Shown: positions 1 through 8,116 of the stretch, in pieces | Layout: every line of letters starts with the position of its first letter | Position numbering within the stretch: the stretch's first letter is position 1 | Assembly: GCA_036524115.1 (NCBI GenBank) | Contig: DATDCY010000125.1 | Span: 1 to 29,936, forward strand | Source: a bacterium | Lineage (GTDB): Bacteria; JAUVQV01; DATDCY01 | Length of the DNA: 29,936 bases | Direction of reading: 5' to 3' | Position numbers and translations under genes: made by a program | The notes under the pieces: generated by a model | Told to the model about the DNA's origin: nothing | Seen by the model: only the letters and a program-made list of their open reading frames with translations | The model's database searches: none

Positions 1-675
1 GTGCCCGCGGCCGCCCGCGCGCTCGCGCCGCACCTGCGCCCCGGCACCGTCGTCACCGACGTCGGCAGCACGAAGGCGGCGCTGGTCGCGGCGGTCGAGG
101 CGGTCCTCCCCGCGGGCGTGCCCTTCGTCGGCGGCCACCCCATCGCGGGCACCGAGGAGTCGGGCTTCACGGCCTCGTTCGCCGGGCTGTACCGCGGCGC
201 GCGCTGCCTGCTCACGCCGGGCGCGAGCTCGACACCGGCGGCGGTGGCGACGGTGCGCTCGCTCTGGGAGTCGGTCGGCATGCGCGTCGAGGAGATGGAC
301 GCGGGGACGCACGACCGCATCCTCGCGGTGATCAGCCACCTGCCGCACGTCGTCGCCTACGCGCTGGTCAACGCCGCGGCCGCGGCGGAGCGCGGGGCGC
401 CCGGTCTGCTCTCCTACACGGGCGGCGGCTTCCGCGACTTCACGCGCATCGCCGCGTCGCACCCGGCGATGTGGCGCGACATCTGCCTCGACAATCGCAA
501 CGAGGTCCTCGCGGCGGTCGACCTGTTCCTCGCCGAGGCGCAGCGCCTGCGCGCGATGATCGCCGCCGGCGACGGCGCGGGGCTCGAGGCCGCGTTCGCG
601 GCGGCGCGGGTCGTCCGCCGCTCGCTGGCGCCGCCGCCGGGGGGCGGGCCGGCCGCGCGGGGGGACGGGCGGTGA
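1..675 (+). CDS. tyrA: Prephenate/arogenate dehydrogenase, C-terminal part (5' end outside window)
   Basis: This enzyme oxidatively decarboxylates prephenate (or arogenate) on the route to tyrosine, in the cytoplasm. The visible 224 residues carry the family's GGHPIAGTEESGF segment, the HDRILAVISHLPHVVAYAL helix and the TGGGFRDFTRIA segment. The N-terminal Rossmann GxGxxG NAD-binding loop is missing, so the real start lies upstream and the in-frame GTG at base 1 is only incidental. No ACT or chorismate mutase domain follows; the C-terminus is a short Gly/Pro/Arg-rich tail. The TGA stop overlaps the aroA GTG start (GTGA), indicating translational coupling in an aromatic amino acid operon. Prephenate and arogenate specificity cannot be separated by eye. 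Confidence 0.93.
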   Translation: MPAAARALAPHLRPGTVVTDVGSTKAALVAAVEAVLPAGVPFVGGHPIAGTEESGFTASFAGLYRGARCLLTPGASSTPAAVATVRSLWESVGMRVEEMDAGTHDRILAVISHLPHVVAYALVNAAAAAERGAPGLLSYTGGGFRDFTRIAASHPAMWRDICLDNRNEVLAAVDLFLAEAQRLRAMIAAGDGAGLEAAFAAARVVRRSLAPPPGGGPAARGDGR

Positions 676-1976
676 GACGCGCCCGCGTCCGCGCCGTCGC
701 GGCCCTCCGCGGCGAGGTGCGCGTCCCCGGCGACAAGTCCATCTCGCACCGCGCGCTCATCCTCGCCTCCCAGGCCGAGGGCGCGTGCGTGATCCGCGGG
801 CTCTCGCCAGGCGGCGACGTGCGCAACACCGCGCGGGCGCTGCGGGCCCTCGGCGTGGCGCTGGGGCGCTGGGGCGAGGAGCCGCTCGCCGTCTCCGGCG
901 CCGGGCTCGGCGGCTGGCGCGAGCCGGGGGGCGTCCTCGACTTCGGCAACTCCGGCACGGGCATCAGGCTCATGGCGGGGATGCTCGCGGCGCACCCGTT
1001 CTTCTCCGTCCTCACGGGCGATCGCTACCTGCGCCGGCGGCCGATGCGGCGCGTCGCCGAGCCCCTGCGGCTGATGGGCGCGCGCATCGCCGGGCGCGCC
1101 GGCGGCACGCTGGCGCCGCTCGCGATCGAGGGTGCGCGCCTGCGCGGCGCCGGCTACGCCTCCCCCGTCGCCTCGGCGCAGGTCAAGTCCGCGCTGCTGC
1201 TCGCCGGCCTGCTGGCCGACGGGGAGACGTCGGTGACGGAACCGGAGCGCTCGCGCGACCACACCGAACGGATGCTGCGGTTCCTCGGCGTCGACGTGCG
1301 GGTGGCCGGGACGGCGGTCTCCCTCGCCGGCGGGACGCCCTGGCGCGCCCGCGACCTGACCGTGCCTGGCGACCCCTCGTCGGCCGCCTTCCTGCTCGCC
1401 GCGGCGGCGATCTCCCCGGACGCGCAGATCACGGTGCGCGACGTCTGCGTCAACCCGACGCGCACGGGCTTCTTCGAGGTCCTGCGCGCAATGGGCGCCC
1501 GCCTCCGGCTCACCCGCCGGCGTGAGGTCTGCGGCGAGCCGGTCGCCGACGTCACCGCGGCGTCAAGCGAGCTGCGCGGGATCGACGTCCCGCCCGAGCT
1601 GGTGCCGCAGACGATCGACGAGTTCCCCATCCTCGCCGCGACGGCGCTGTTCGCGCGCGGCACGACGCGCGTCACCGGCGCCGCGGAGCTGCGCGTCAAG
1701 GAGTCGGATCGCATCCGCACGATGTGCCTCGAGCTCGCGCGTCTCGGGGCGCGGGTGCGCGAGCTGCCCGACGGGCTCGAGATCGAGGGCGGGCACCCGC
1801 TGCGCGGCGCCGCCTGCGCCAGCCACGGAGACCACCGCGTGGCGATGTCGCTCGCGGTCGCCGGCGGGGCCATCCGCGGCGAGACGCGGATCGCCGACAC
1901 CGCCTGCGTGGCGACGAGCTTCCCCGGCTTCTGGGACCTCATGCGCGGCCTCGGCGCGCGGGTCACCGAGGGCTAG
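672..1976 (+). CDS. aroA: 3-phosphoshikimate 1-carboxyvinyltransferase (EPSP synthase)
   Basis: This enzyme joins phosphoenolpyruvate to shikimate-3-phosphate, the sixth step of the shikimate pathway. The frame stays open upstream of 672, but homology begins just after the GTG at 672, which overlaps the tyrA stop. That start gives 434 residues, normal for the family. Visible motifs are PGDKSISHR near residues 19-27 (substrate-binding Lys, Ser and Arg), the LDFGNSGTGIRLM signature near 89-101, KESDRI near 343-348 and GDHRVAMS near 386-393. The TAG stop directly abuts the GTG of cmk, as in the tyrA-aroA-cmk order of many Deltaproteobacteria. The sensitivity class toward glyphosate was not assessed. 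Confidence 0.97.
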   Translation: MRRARVRAVAALRGEVRVPGDKSISHRALILASQAEGACVIRGLSPGGDVRNTARALRALGVALGRWGEEPLAVSGAGLGGWREPGGVLDFGNSGTGIRLMAGMLAAHPFFSVLTGDRYLRRRPMRRVAEPLRLMGARIAGRAGGTLAPLAIEGARLRGAGYASPVASAQVKSALLLAGLLADGETSVTEPERSRDHTERMLRFLGVDVRVAGTAVSLAGGTPWRARDLTVPGDPSSAAFLLAAAAISPDAQITVRDVCVNPTRTGFFEVLRAMGARLRLTRRREVCGEPVADVTAASSELRGIDVPPELVPQTIDEFPILAATALFARGTTRVTGAAELRVKESDRIRTMCLELARLGARVRELPDGLEIEGGHPLRGAACASHGDHRVAMSLAVAGGAIRGETRIADTACVATSFPGFWDLMRGLGARVTEG

Positions 1977-2672
1977 GTGACGGGAGCGGGCGGCGCGCGG
2001 CGGCTCATCGTCGCGATCGACGGGCCGGCGGCGGCCGGCAAGTCCACCGCCGGCAAGGCGCTGGCCGCCCGCCTCGGCTATCTCTACATCGACACCGGCG
2101 CCCTCTACCGCGCGGTGGCCTGGCTGGCCGAGCGCGACGGGCTCGCCGACGCCCCCGGCGAGGCCATCGCCCGCGGGGCGCTTGCCGCCGACATCCGCCT
2201 CGAGGGCGATCCGGCGCGGCTGCGCGTGCTCGTCGACGGCCGCGACGTCTCGGCCGAGATCCGCACCGAGCGCATGAGCCAGCTGTCCTCGCGGCTCTCC
2301 GCGCTGCCCGAGGTGCGCGCGGCGCTGCTCGGGCTGCAGCGGCGCCTCGGGGCGGCGGGCGGCGTCGTCATGGACGGGCGCGACATCGGCACGGTGATCT
2401 TCCCGGGGGCGGACGCGAAGTTCTTCGTCTCCGCCTCGGCGGGCGCCCGCGCCCGCCGGCGCCACGAGGAGCTGCTCGCCCGCGGGCTGCCCTCGGACGA
2501 GGCGCGCGTGCGCGCCGAGCTGGAAGAGCGCGACGCCCGCGACGCCGGGCGGGACCACGCGCCGCTGCGCGCGGCCGAAGACGCCGTCGCGATCGACACC
2601 ACCTCCCTGACGCCGGAACAGGTGCTGGAACGGATGCTCGAGGTGGTAGAATCCCGGCGCACTGAGAGATAA
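1977..2672 (+). CDS. cmk: Cytidylate kinase
   Basis: This enzyme phosphorylates CMP/dCMP to the diphosphate with ATP. The 231-residue protein has the P-loop GPAAAGKST at residues 16-24, the DTGALYRA motif near 39-46, DGRDIGT near 133-139 and the lid/CMP segment EERDARDAGRD near 183-193. The length fits the bacterial Cmk type. The GTG start immediately follows the aroA stop with no intergenic base. The last codons contain an extended -10-like sequence (TG-n-TAGAAT) that may serve the next gene. Confidence 0.97.
   Translation: MTGAGGARRLIVAIDGPAAAGKSTAGKALAARLGYLYIDTGALYRAVAWLAERDGLADAPGEAIARGALAADIRLEGDPARLRVLVDGRDVSAEIRTERMSQLSSRLSALPEVRAALLGLQRRLGAAGGVVMDGRDIGTVIFPGADAKFFVSASAGARARRRHEELLARGLPSDEARVRAELEERDARDAGRDHAPLRAAEDAVAIDTTSLTPEQVLERMLEVVESRRTER
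2644..2652 (+). promoter_or_regulatory. Possible extended -10 promoter for the ATP-grasp gene
   Basis: TG-G-TAGAAT lies inside the cmk 3' end. It would start transcription near 2659 and leave a leader of about 170 nt before the GTG at 2828. I see no convincing -35 box, so this rests on one motif. The following 155-bp cmk-to-ATP-grasp gap is GC-rich and shows no other clear signal apart from the AAGGAG ribosome-binding site at 2814-2819. Confidence 0.3.
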
Positions 2673-2827
2673 CGGTCCGGCAACGGCACGTGCACGAGGT
2701 GGGCACGCGCTGGCGGAGGGGTGGCGCGGAGCGGAGGCCTTGCCCGCGCGGACCGGAGGGAGCACGGGCGAGGTGCGCAGCGACAGGACCCCGCAGCCCA
2801 CCCTGGGCACGACAAGGAGTTGACTTC

Positions 2828-3919
2828 GTGAGAATCGCAGTGCTGTACCGGGCGCTCGACCCGCGCTTCTCCAAGAACTTCCCGGCCGACACCAGCGGCC
2901 GCGAGGACGAGAGCTACCAGGAGTCCATCGTCGCGGCGCTGCGCGAGAAGGGGCACGACGCCTTCGCCTTCCGCGTGCGCGAGGACCACCTCCAGGACCT
3001 CGCGAACCTCGACTGCGACCTGGCCTTCAACCTCGTCGAGGAGGGCCTCAACAACGACTCCTCGCTGGAGCCGCACCTGCCGGCGATCCTCGACGTCTAC
3101 GGCCTGCCCTACACCGGCGGCGACTTCCTCTCGATCGCCACGACGCTCGACAAGGCGCGCACGAAGGAGATCCTCGGCTATCACGGCGTCGCGACGCCGG
3201 CCTTCCAGATCTTCTCCGGCGCCGATGACCCGCTGCGCGAGGGCCTCCCCTTCCCCCTCATCGTCAAGCCGCTGCACGAGGACGCCAGCATCGGCGTCTT
3301 CCGCGACTCGGTCGTGGCCGACGAGGCGGCGCTGCGGCGCAAGGTCCGCCAGATCCTGCGCAAGTACCGCCAGCCGGCGATCGTCGAGGAGTACGTCGAC
3401 GGCCGCGAGCTCTCGGTCGGGGTCATCGAGCAGGGCTCGCGCCGGCTCGTGACGCCGGTCAACGAGGTGATCTTCAACTTCCCCCCGGGCGTGCCGCGGA
3501 TCTTCACCTACGTCGGCAAGTGGGACTCGGACTCCGAGGAGTACGCGGGGATCGTCCCCGACCAGTGCCCGGCGCTCGATCTGCCGGCGGCCGCCGAGGA
3601 GGAGATCAGGCGCGTCGGGCTCCAGGTCTTCGAGCTGCTGCGGCTGCGCGGGTACGCCCGCGTCGACTACCGCCTGCGCGCCGATGGCCGCCTCTTCGTG
3701 CTCGAGGTCAACGCCAACCCGCTCATCGGCGAGTACTCGGTGATGGCGACCATGGCCGAGAAGATGGGCTGGCCGTTCCCGAAGTTCATCCACACGATCG
3801 CGGTCGAGGCCTACCGCCGCTTCCAGCGCGAGAACCGCGCCGTGACGCTGCGCAGGCTCCCGCCCGAGGAGAACGACGAGGGGCGCGGGGCGCCAGCGTC
3901 CGCCGGCCGCAGGCCCTGA
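2828..3919 (+). CDS. ATP-grasp ligase, D-alanine-D-alanine-ligase-like
   Basis: This is a 363-residue ATP-grasp carboxylate-amine ligase of the Ddl/COG1181 type. The GTG at 2828 is chosen because AAGGAG sits 8 nt upstream and the protein then begins with a beta-strand (RIAVLYRALD); longer in-frame starts add only an implausible Arg/Pro-rich tail. Family features include YTGGDFLSIATTLDKARTK (hinge and ATP-binding Lys), PLIVKPLHEDASIGV, VEEYVDGRELSVGVI, and the metal-binding LEVNANP near residue 300. True Ddl proteins usually end that last motif as LEVNTLPGMT, and this one lacks the typical following serine region, so the substrate is probably not two D-alanines. It sits between cmk and ispH, which in relatives are usually adjacent. 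Substrate unknown. Confidence 0.85.
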   Translation: MRIAVLYRALDPRFSKNFPADTSGREDESYQESIVAALREKGHDAFAFRVREDHLQDLANLDCDLAFNLVEEGLNNDSSLEPHLPAILDVYGLPYTGGDFLSIATTLDKARTKEILGYHGVATPAFQIFSGADDPLREGLPFPLIVKPLHEDASIGVFRDSVVADEAALRRKVRQILRKYRQPAIVEEYVDGRELSVGVIEQGSRRLVTPVNEVIFNFPPGVPRIFTYVGKWDSDSEEYAGIVPDQCPALDLPAAAEEEIRRVGLQVFELLRLRGYARVDYRLRADGRLFVLEVNANPLIGEYSVMATMAEKMGWPFPKFIHTIAVEAYRRFQRENRAVTLRRLPPEENDEGRGAPASAGRRP

Positions 3920-3945
3920 GCGCCTCGCCGGCGGCGCGAAATTCG

Positions 3946-3973
3946 TTGATCTTTCGACGAATCCCCGTATAAT
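3946..3973 (+). promoter_or_regulatory. Sigma70-type promoter of ispH-rpsA
   Basis: TTGATC at 3946-3951 and a perfect TATAAT at 3968-3973 are separated by 16 nt, in an AT-rich island within very GC-rich DNA. The ispH ATG lies only 10 nt past the -10 box and has no Shine-Dalgarno sequence, so the transcript would carry a leader of a few bases or none. Confidence 0.8.
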
Positions 3974-3983
3974 TAGGTTCCTT

Positions 3984-4910
3984 ATGGCACAGGTACAGGT
4001 CCGCGAGGGCCGCCAGGTCGAAGTCGCCCGCCACGCGGGATTCTGCTTCGGCGTCCGTCGCGCGATCCGCCTCGTCGAGGAGGCGCTCGCCGCGGACGGC
4101 GGCCCCGTGACCTCGCTCGGCCCCGTCATCCACAACCCCCAGGTGGTGCGCTCGCTCGAGGAGCGCGGACTGCGCCGCGCCGCGGACGTCGGGGAAGTGG
4201 ACCACGGCGTCGTGGTCATCCGCTCGCACGGCGCCCCGCCCCGGGTCCACGCCGAGCTGGCGGCGCGCGGGCTCGCGGTCGTCGACGCCACCTGCCCCTT
4301 CGTCAAGAAGCTGCACCGGCAGGCCCGGCGGCTGCACCACGAGGGCTACCGCGTCGTCATCGTCGGGGACGCCGCGCACTCGGAGATCACGAGCCTCACC
4401 GAGGACCCCGCGTTCGCCGGCCTCGTGGTCGCGGGCCCGGCCGACCTCGAGGGCGTGAAGATCTCCGGGCGCGTCGGGCTCACCGCGCAGACGACGCAGA
4501 CCCACGAGAACCTCCAGGCGGTGGCCGGCCGCATCCTGCCGCACGCCGTCGAGCTGCGCATCTTCAACACGATCTGCGACTCCACCGCGACGCGCCAGAC
4601 CGAGGCGCGCGAACTGGCGGCGCGCGCGGATGTCATGGTCGTCATCGGCGGGCGCAACAGCGCGAACACCCGCCGGCTCGCCGAGATCTGCCGGGAGACG
4701 GGCACCCGGACGGTCTGGGTCGAGACCGCGGACGAACTCTCGCCGGAACTGATCGGGGACGCGATGCGCGTCGGCCTCACGGCCGGCGCCTCGACCCCCG
4801 AGTGGATCATCACGGATGTCCTCCGGCGCCTCGAGACCCTCCCCGCGGGGGTCCCGGGCACCGGGACGCACCTCCCCAGTGGGGGAGGCATTTCACCCAA
4901 CAGGAGGTAG
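3984..4910 (+). CDS. ispH: 4-hydroxy-3-methylbut-2-enyl diphosphate reductase
   Basis: This iron-sulfur enzyme performs the last step of the MEP isoprenoid pathway, reducing HMBPP to IPP and DMAPP. The 308-residue protein has the three cluster-binding cysteines C21 (GFCFGV), C104 (ATCPFV) and C198 (ICDST), and the conserved HNP near 50-52, SHG near 81-83 and a Glu near 134 at the position of the catalytic residue. The final 25 residues (GTGTHLPSGGGISPNRR region) look non-homologous; their codons carry a hairpin and the ribosome-binding site of rpsA. Expression probably starts from the TATAAT promoter just upstream as a nearly leaderless mRNA. Fusion-like IspH-S1 arrangements exist in some bacteria; here the genes are separate but only 8 nt apart. 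Confidence 0.97.
   Translation: MAQVQVREGRQVEVARHAGFCFGVRRAIRLVEEALAADGGPVTSLGPVIHNPQVVRSLEERGLRRAADVGEVDHGVVVIRSHGAPPRVHAELAARGLAVVDATCPFVKKLHRQARRLHHEGYRVVIVGDAAHSEITSLTEDPAFAGLVVAGPADLEGVKISGRVGLTAQTTQTHENLQAVAGRILPHAVELRIFNTICDSTATRQTEARELAARADVMVVIGGRNSANTRRLAEICRETGTRTVWVETADELSPELIGDAMRVGLTAGASTPEWIITDVLRRLETLPAGVPGTGTHLPSGGGISPNRR
4871..4888 (+). promoter_or_regulatory. Hairpin just upstream of the rpsA ribosome-binding site
   Basis: A perfect 7-bp stem (CCTCCCC at 4871-4877, GGGGAGG at 4882-4888) with loop AGTG lies inside the ispH 3' end, 13 nt before the AGGAGG at 4902-4907. No T-run follows, so it is not an intrinsic terminator. The 5' arm CCTCCCC could also pair partly with the AGGAGG, giving a switch. 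S1 is known to control its own translation in enterobacteria; an equivalent role here is inference. Confidence 0.5.
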
Positions 4911-4918
4911 TACCGAGC

Positions 4919-6703
4919 ATGTCCGACGCAACCAACAACGCCACGCAGGAGCCGCAGGAGGAGTCCCGGAGGGAGGTGAAGAAGCCGCGCCAGCAGCAGG
5001 GGCGCGCGTTCCAGATCCATCAGCACGACGAGGCGGACGCCGGCGAGCGCGCCGAGATGGGCCGCCTCTACGACGAGACCCTCGTCAACCTCGAGGAGGG
5101 CGAGATCGTCCGCGGCCGGGTCATCAAGATCACGGACCAGGAGGTCCTCGTCGACGTGGGCTTCAAGTCCGAGGGCTCGATCCCGATCAACGAGTTCCGG
5201 CGCGACAACGTCCCGGCGGTCGGTGACGAGGTCGAGGTCTTCCTCGAGGAGGCCGAGAACGCCGAGGGACACCTGATCCTCTCCAAGGAGAAGGCCGACA
5301 AGGCCAAGGTCTGGGAGGAGATCACCCGCTCCTTCGAGGAGGACCGCGAGATCGAGGGCGTCGTCACCGACAAGATCAAGGGCGGGCTCGCCGTCGACAT
5401 CGGCGTGCGCGGCTTCCTCCCCGGCTCCCAGGTCGACCTGCGCCCCGTGCGCGACCTCGGCCAGTTCGTGGGCCAGAAGATCGTGATGAAGATCCTCAAG
5501 CTCAACCGCCAGCGCGGCAACGTGGTGCTCTCGCGCCGCGCCGTGCTGGAGAAGGGCCGCGAGGAGAAGCGCCGCGAGACGCTCAAGAACCTCGTCGTCG
5601 GCATGCGCATCAAGGGCGTCGTCAAGAACATCACGGAGTACGGCGCCTTCATCGACCTTGGCGGCGTCGACGGCCTGCTGCACATCACCGACATGTCCTG
5701 GGGCCGCATCAGCCACCCCTCCGAGGTGCTGATGGTCGGCGAGGAGGTCGAGGTCGTCGTCCTCAAGTTCGACCGCGAGACCGAGCGCGTGAGCCTCGGC
5801 CTCAAGCAGAAGACCCAGGACCCCTGGACCAACCTCGGCCAGAAGTACCCGGTCGGCTCGCGCGTCAAGGGCAAGGTCGTCAGCCTCACCGACTACGGCG
5901 CCTTCGTCGAGCTCGAGGAGGGCGTCGAGGGGCTCGTGCACGTCTCCGAGATGTCCTGGACCAAGAAGGTCAAGCACCCCTCGAAGATCCTCTCGGTGGG
6001 CGACCAGATCGAGTGCCAGGTGCTGAATGTCGACGAGAACGTCAAGCGCATCAGCCTCGGCATCAAGCAGATCGAGGCCAACCCCTGGGACGTCATCGAG
6101 CAGAAGTACCCGGTCGGCTCGGTGATCACCGGCAAGGTGCGCAACCTCACCGAGTTCGGCGCCTTCGTCGGCCTCGACGAGGGGATCGACGGCCTCGTGC
6201 ACGTCTCCGACATCTCCTGGACCAAGAAGATCAAGCACCCCTCGGAGGTCCTCAAGAAGGGCGACACGGTCGAGGCGGTGGTCCTGAACATCGACAAGGC
6301 GCGCGAGCGCCTGAGCCTCGGCATCAAGCAGGTGCAGGGCGACCCCTGGCAGGAGTTCACGACCAAACACGGCATCGGCAAGACCGTCACCGGCACCGTG
6401 GTCAAGATCACGGACTTCGGCGTCTTCGTCTCGATCGCCGGCGGCATCGAGGGGCTGATCCACGCCTCGGAGCTGGGCTCGGACCGCAACGCGCGGCCGG
6501 AGAACTTCGCGATCGGCCAGGAGCTCAAGGCGAAGGTCATCCGCATCGACCAGGGCGAGCGCAAGGCCTCGCTGAGCCTCAAGGCGCTCGAGCACGACCA
6601 GGAGCGGGCCGACTACGACCAGTATGTCGGCCGCCAGGGCAGCGGCGCCGTGAGCATCGGCGACCTGATGGAAGAGAAGCGCCGCAGCCGCGAAGAGGAG
6701 TAG
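4919..6703 (+). CDS. rpsA: 30S ribosomal protein S1
   Basis: S1 binds mRNA on the small ribosomal subunit and helps unfold it for initiation. This 594-residue protein has six S1 (OB-fold) repeats at about 61-125, 143-207, 228-297, 313-384, 400-471 and 487-555. Repeats 3-5 are the most alike (LxDYGAFVxLxEGVxGLVHVSxMSW type). A hydrophilic Gln/Glu-rich N-terminal extension of about 55 residues precedes repeat 1, longer than in E. coli. The ATG at 4919 is chosen because AGGAGG at 4902-4907 precedes it; those bases also encode the last two Arg codons of ispH, and the ispH stop lies within the same stretch. A strong terminator follows. Confidence 0.97.
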   Translation: MSDATNNATQEPQEESRREVKKPRQQQGRAFQIHQHDEADAGERAEMGRLYDETLVNLEEGEIVRGRVIKITDQEVLVDVGFKSEGSIPINEFRRDNVPAVGDEVEVFLEEAENAEGHLILSKEKADKAKVWEEITRSFEEDREIEGVVTDKIKGGLAVDIGVRGFLPGSQVDLRPVRDLGQFVGQKIVMKILKLNRQRGNVVLSRRAVLEKGREEKRRETLKNLVVGMRIKGVVKNITEYGAFIDLGGVDGLLHITDMSWGRISHPSEVLMVGEEVEVVVLKFDRETERVSLGLKQKTQDPWTNLGQKYPVGSRVKGKVVSLTDYGAFVELEEGVEGLVHVSEMSWTKKVKHPSKILSVGDQIECQVLNVDENVKRISLGIKQIEANPWDVIEQKYPVGSVITGKVRNLTEFGAFVGLDEGIDGLVHVSDISWTKKIKHPSEVLKKGDTVEAVVLNIDKARERLSLGIKQVQGDPWQEFTTKHGIGKTVTGTVVKITDFGVFVSIAGGIEGLIHASELGSDRNARPENFAIGQELKAKVIRIDQGERKASLSLKALEHDQERADYDQYVGRQGSGAVSIGDLMEEKRRSREEE

Positions 6704-6722
6704 GCACGAGCAGAACGGACGT

Positions 6723-6764
6723 CGGCCGGGGGCACCCCGCGCGGGGCCCCCGGCCGCACTTTTT
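6723..6764 (+). terminator. Intrinsic terminator after rpsA
   Basis: A perfect 11-bp GC stem (CGGCCGGGGGC at 6723-6733, GCCCCCGGCCG at 6746-6756) with a 12-nt loop is followed by C-A-C and five T (6760-6764). It ends only 6 nt before the sppA start codon. Confidence 0.88.
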
Positions 6765-6770
6765 GAGACC

Positions 6771-7691
6771 ATGGCCAGACTGAAGTACCCCTTCATCGCC
6801 CTCGCCGGCCTCTCGGCGGCCGCGGCGCTGCTGCTCCTGCTCGCCGGCGGGCGGGGCGAGCGGCGCGTGCTCCCGCAGGCACCGTTCGGCGCCGAGCGGG
6901 TGGCCGTCGTGGAGCTGACGGGCATCATGACCGGCTCCCAGGACGCGGGCAGTCGCGCCACGAGCGCCCGCCGCGTGGTCGAGCAACTGGAGAAGCACCG
7001 CGACGACGCGACCGTGAAGGCGGTCGTGCTGCGCATCGATTCGCCTGGCGGCACGGTCGTCGCGGCGCAGGAGATCACGGCGGCGCTCGGGCGGCTGCGG
7101 GGCGCCGGCAAGAAGCTGGTCACGTCCATGGGTGACATGGCGGCCTCCGGCGGCTTTTACGTCGCCTGCGGGACCGACCACATCGTCGCCAGCCCGGGGA
7201 CGCTCACCGGCTCCATCGGCGTCATCATGCAGTTCCCGAACTACCAGGGCCTCTTCGGCAAGCTCGGCCTCTCGACGAACACCATCAAGAGCGGCGAGTT
7301 CAAGGACGTCGGCAACGGCGCGCGCGAGATGACCGAGCGCGACCGGCGGCTGCTGCAGGCGCTCGTCGACGACGTGCAGGGCCAGTTCGTCGCGGCGGTC
7401 GCCGCCGGGCGCAGGATGCGGCCGGACCGCGTCGGCGAGCTGGCCGACGGCCGCGTCTACTCCGGCCGCCAGGCCAAGGAGCTGGGCCTCGTCGACGAGC
7501 TCGGAGACCTCGACACGGCCATTGCCGCCGCCTCGCGGCTGGCCGGCATCGCGGGCAAGCCCGAAGTGCTCCGCGAGAAGCCGCGCCGGCGTCTCTGGGA
7601 GATGCTCGACGCAAGGTTCGCGGCGCTCTTCCCCGCGCCGCTGCAGTCAGAGTCCTACCTCGAGGGCCGTCCGCTGTACCTCTGGCAGTAG
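6771..7691 (+). CDS. sppA: Signal peptide peptidase SppA, short (36-kDa) type
   Basis: This membrane-anchored serine protease degrades cleaved signal peptides. Residues 5-26 form an N-terminal membrane anchor. The ClpP-fold domain contains RIDSPGG near 88-94, the catalytic Ser126 in MAASGG and the general-base Lys178 in SGEFKD. The Ser-Lys spacing of 52 matches the Bacillus SppA pair as I recall it. The length of 306 residues fits the single-domain type, not the 67-kDa E. coli form. The ATG at 6771 is the only start that keeps the anchor, yet it has no Shine-Dalgarno and follows the rpsA terminator by 6 nt, so expression must come from read-through or an unusual start. Confidence 0.94.
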   Translation: MARLKYPFIALAGLSAAAALLLLLAGGRGERRVLPQAPFGAERVAVVELTGIMTGSQDAGSRATSARRVVEQLEKHRDDATVKAVVLRIDSPGGTVVAAQEITAALGRLRGAGKKLVTSMGDMAASGGFYVACGTDHIVASPGTLTGSIGVIMQFPNYQGLFGKLGLSTNTIKSGEFKDVGNGAREMTERDRRLLQALVDDVQGQFVAAVAAGRRMRPDRVGELADGRVYSGRQAKELGLVDELGDLDTAIAAASRLAGIAGKPEVLREKPRRRLWEMLDARFAALFPAPLQSESYLEGRPLYLWQ

Positions 7692-7740
7692 ACCGGCCTC
7701 TCTCTGGCCCGCGGCGCCCGCCGGCGCACGCCACCTGTGC

Positions 7741-7746
7741 TATCGT
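7741..7746 (+). promoter_or_regulatory. Weak candidate -10 for the CMD-arsS pair
   Basis: TATCGT preceded by TG-C (extended -10 form) lies 37 nt before the CMD start; transcription would begin near 7753. No good -35 is visible. An AGGAGG ribosome-binding site at 7773-7778 is 5 nt from the ATG. Confidence 0.3.
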
Positions 7747-7783
7747 CCTCTCACGGATGACCGCGTCGCGCTAGGAGGGCAGC

Positions 7784-8116
7784 ATGGGTGACTACTATGA
7801 CAAGAAGGACCTCGCCGACTTCGCGAACATCGGCGAATTCGCGCCCGAGCAGGGCAGCGCGTTCTTCGACTACTACGCGAAGGCCACGGGCGAGGGTCGG
7901 CTCACGGCGCGCGAGAAGGGCCTGATCGCCCTGGCGGTGGCCACCACGCAGAACTGCCCCTATTGCATCGACGCCTGGACCAACGCCTGCCTCTCGCTCG
8001 GGGTGCCGCGGGAGGAGATGATGGAGGCCGTCCACGTCGGCGCGGCGATGATGGCGGGGATCACGCTGGCCCACGCGACCCAGATGCGCAAGATCGTGAA
8101 GAAGAAGGAGATGTAG
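7784..8116 (+). CDS. CMD/AhpD-like protein, arsenosugar-associated peroxidase-like
   Basis: This is a 110-residue carboxymuconolactone-decarboxylase-fold protein. The redox pair C58-P-Y-C61 lies in TTQNCPYCIDAW, followed by a long helix with E81/H84 and a Lys-rich tail. In AhpD a histidine usually stands four residues after the second Cys; here that place is Trp65, so peroxidase chemistry may differ. The TAG stop abuts the GTG of the radical SAM gene, and AAGGAG for that gene lies in this one's last codons, so the two are co-translated. Known families pair such proteins with ArsS-type radical SAM enzymes. The exact role in that pathway is not established to my knowledge. Confidence 0.85.
   Translation: MGDYYDKKDLADFANIGEFAPEQGSAFFDYYAKATGEGRLTAREKGLIALAVATTQNCPYCIDAWTNACLSLGVPREEMMEAVHVGAAMMAGITLAHATQMRKIVKKKEM

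Noticed and set aside
2690-2827. N-terminal extension of the ATP-grasp protein starting at 2690
   Set aside because: The extra 46 residues are Arg/Gly/Pro-rich without homology, and AAGGAG is correctly placed only for the GTG at 2828.
4346-7138. A 930-codon open frame on the minus strand across ispH, rpsA and sppA
   Set aside because: High-GC mirror frame. The plus strand has clear IspH, six S1 repeats and SppA; the reverse product is Asp/Leu/Val-rich with no known domain.
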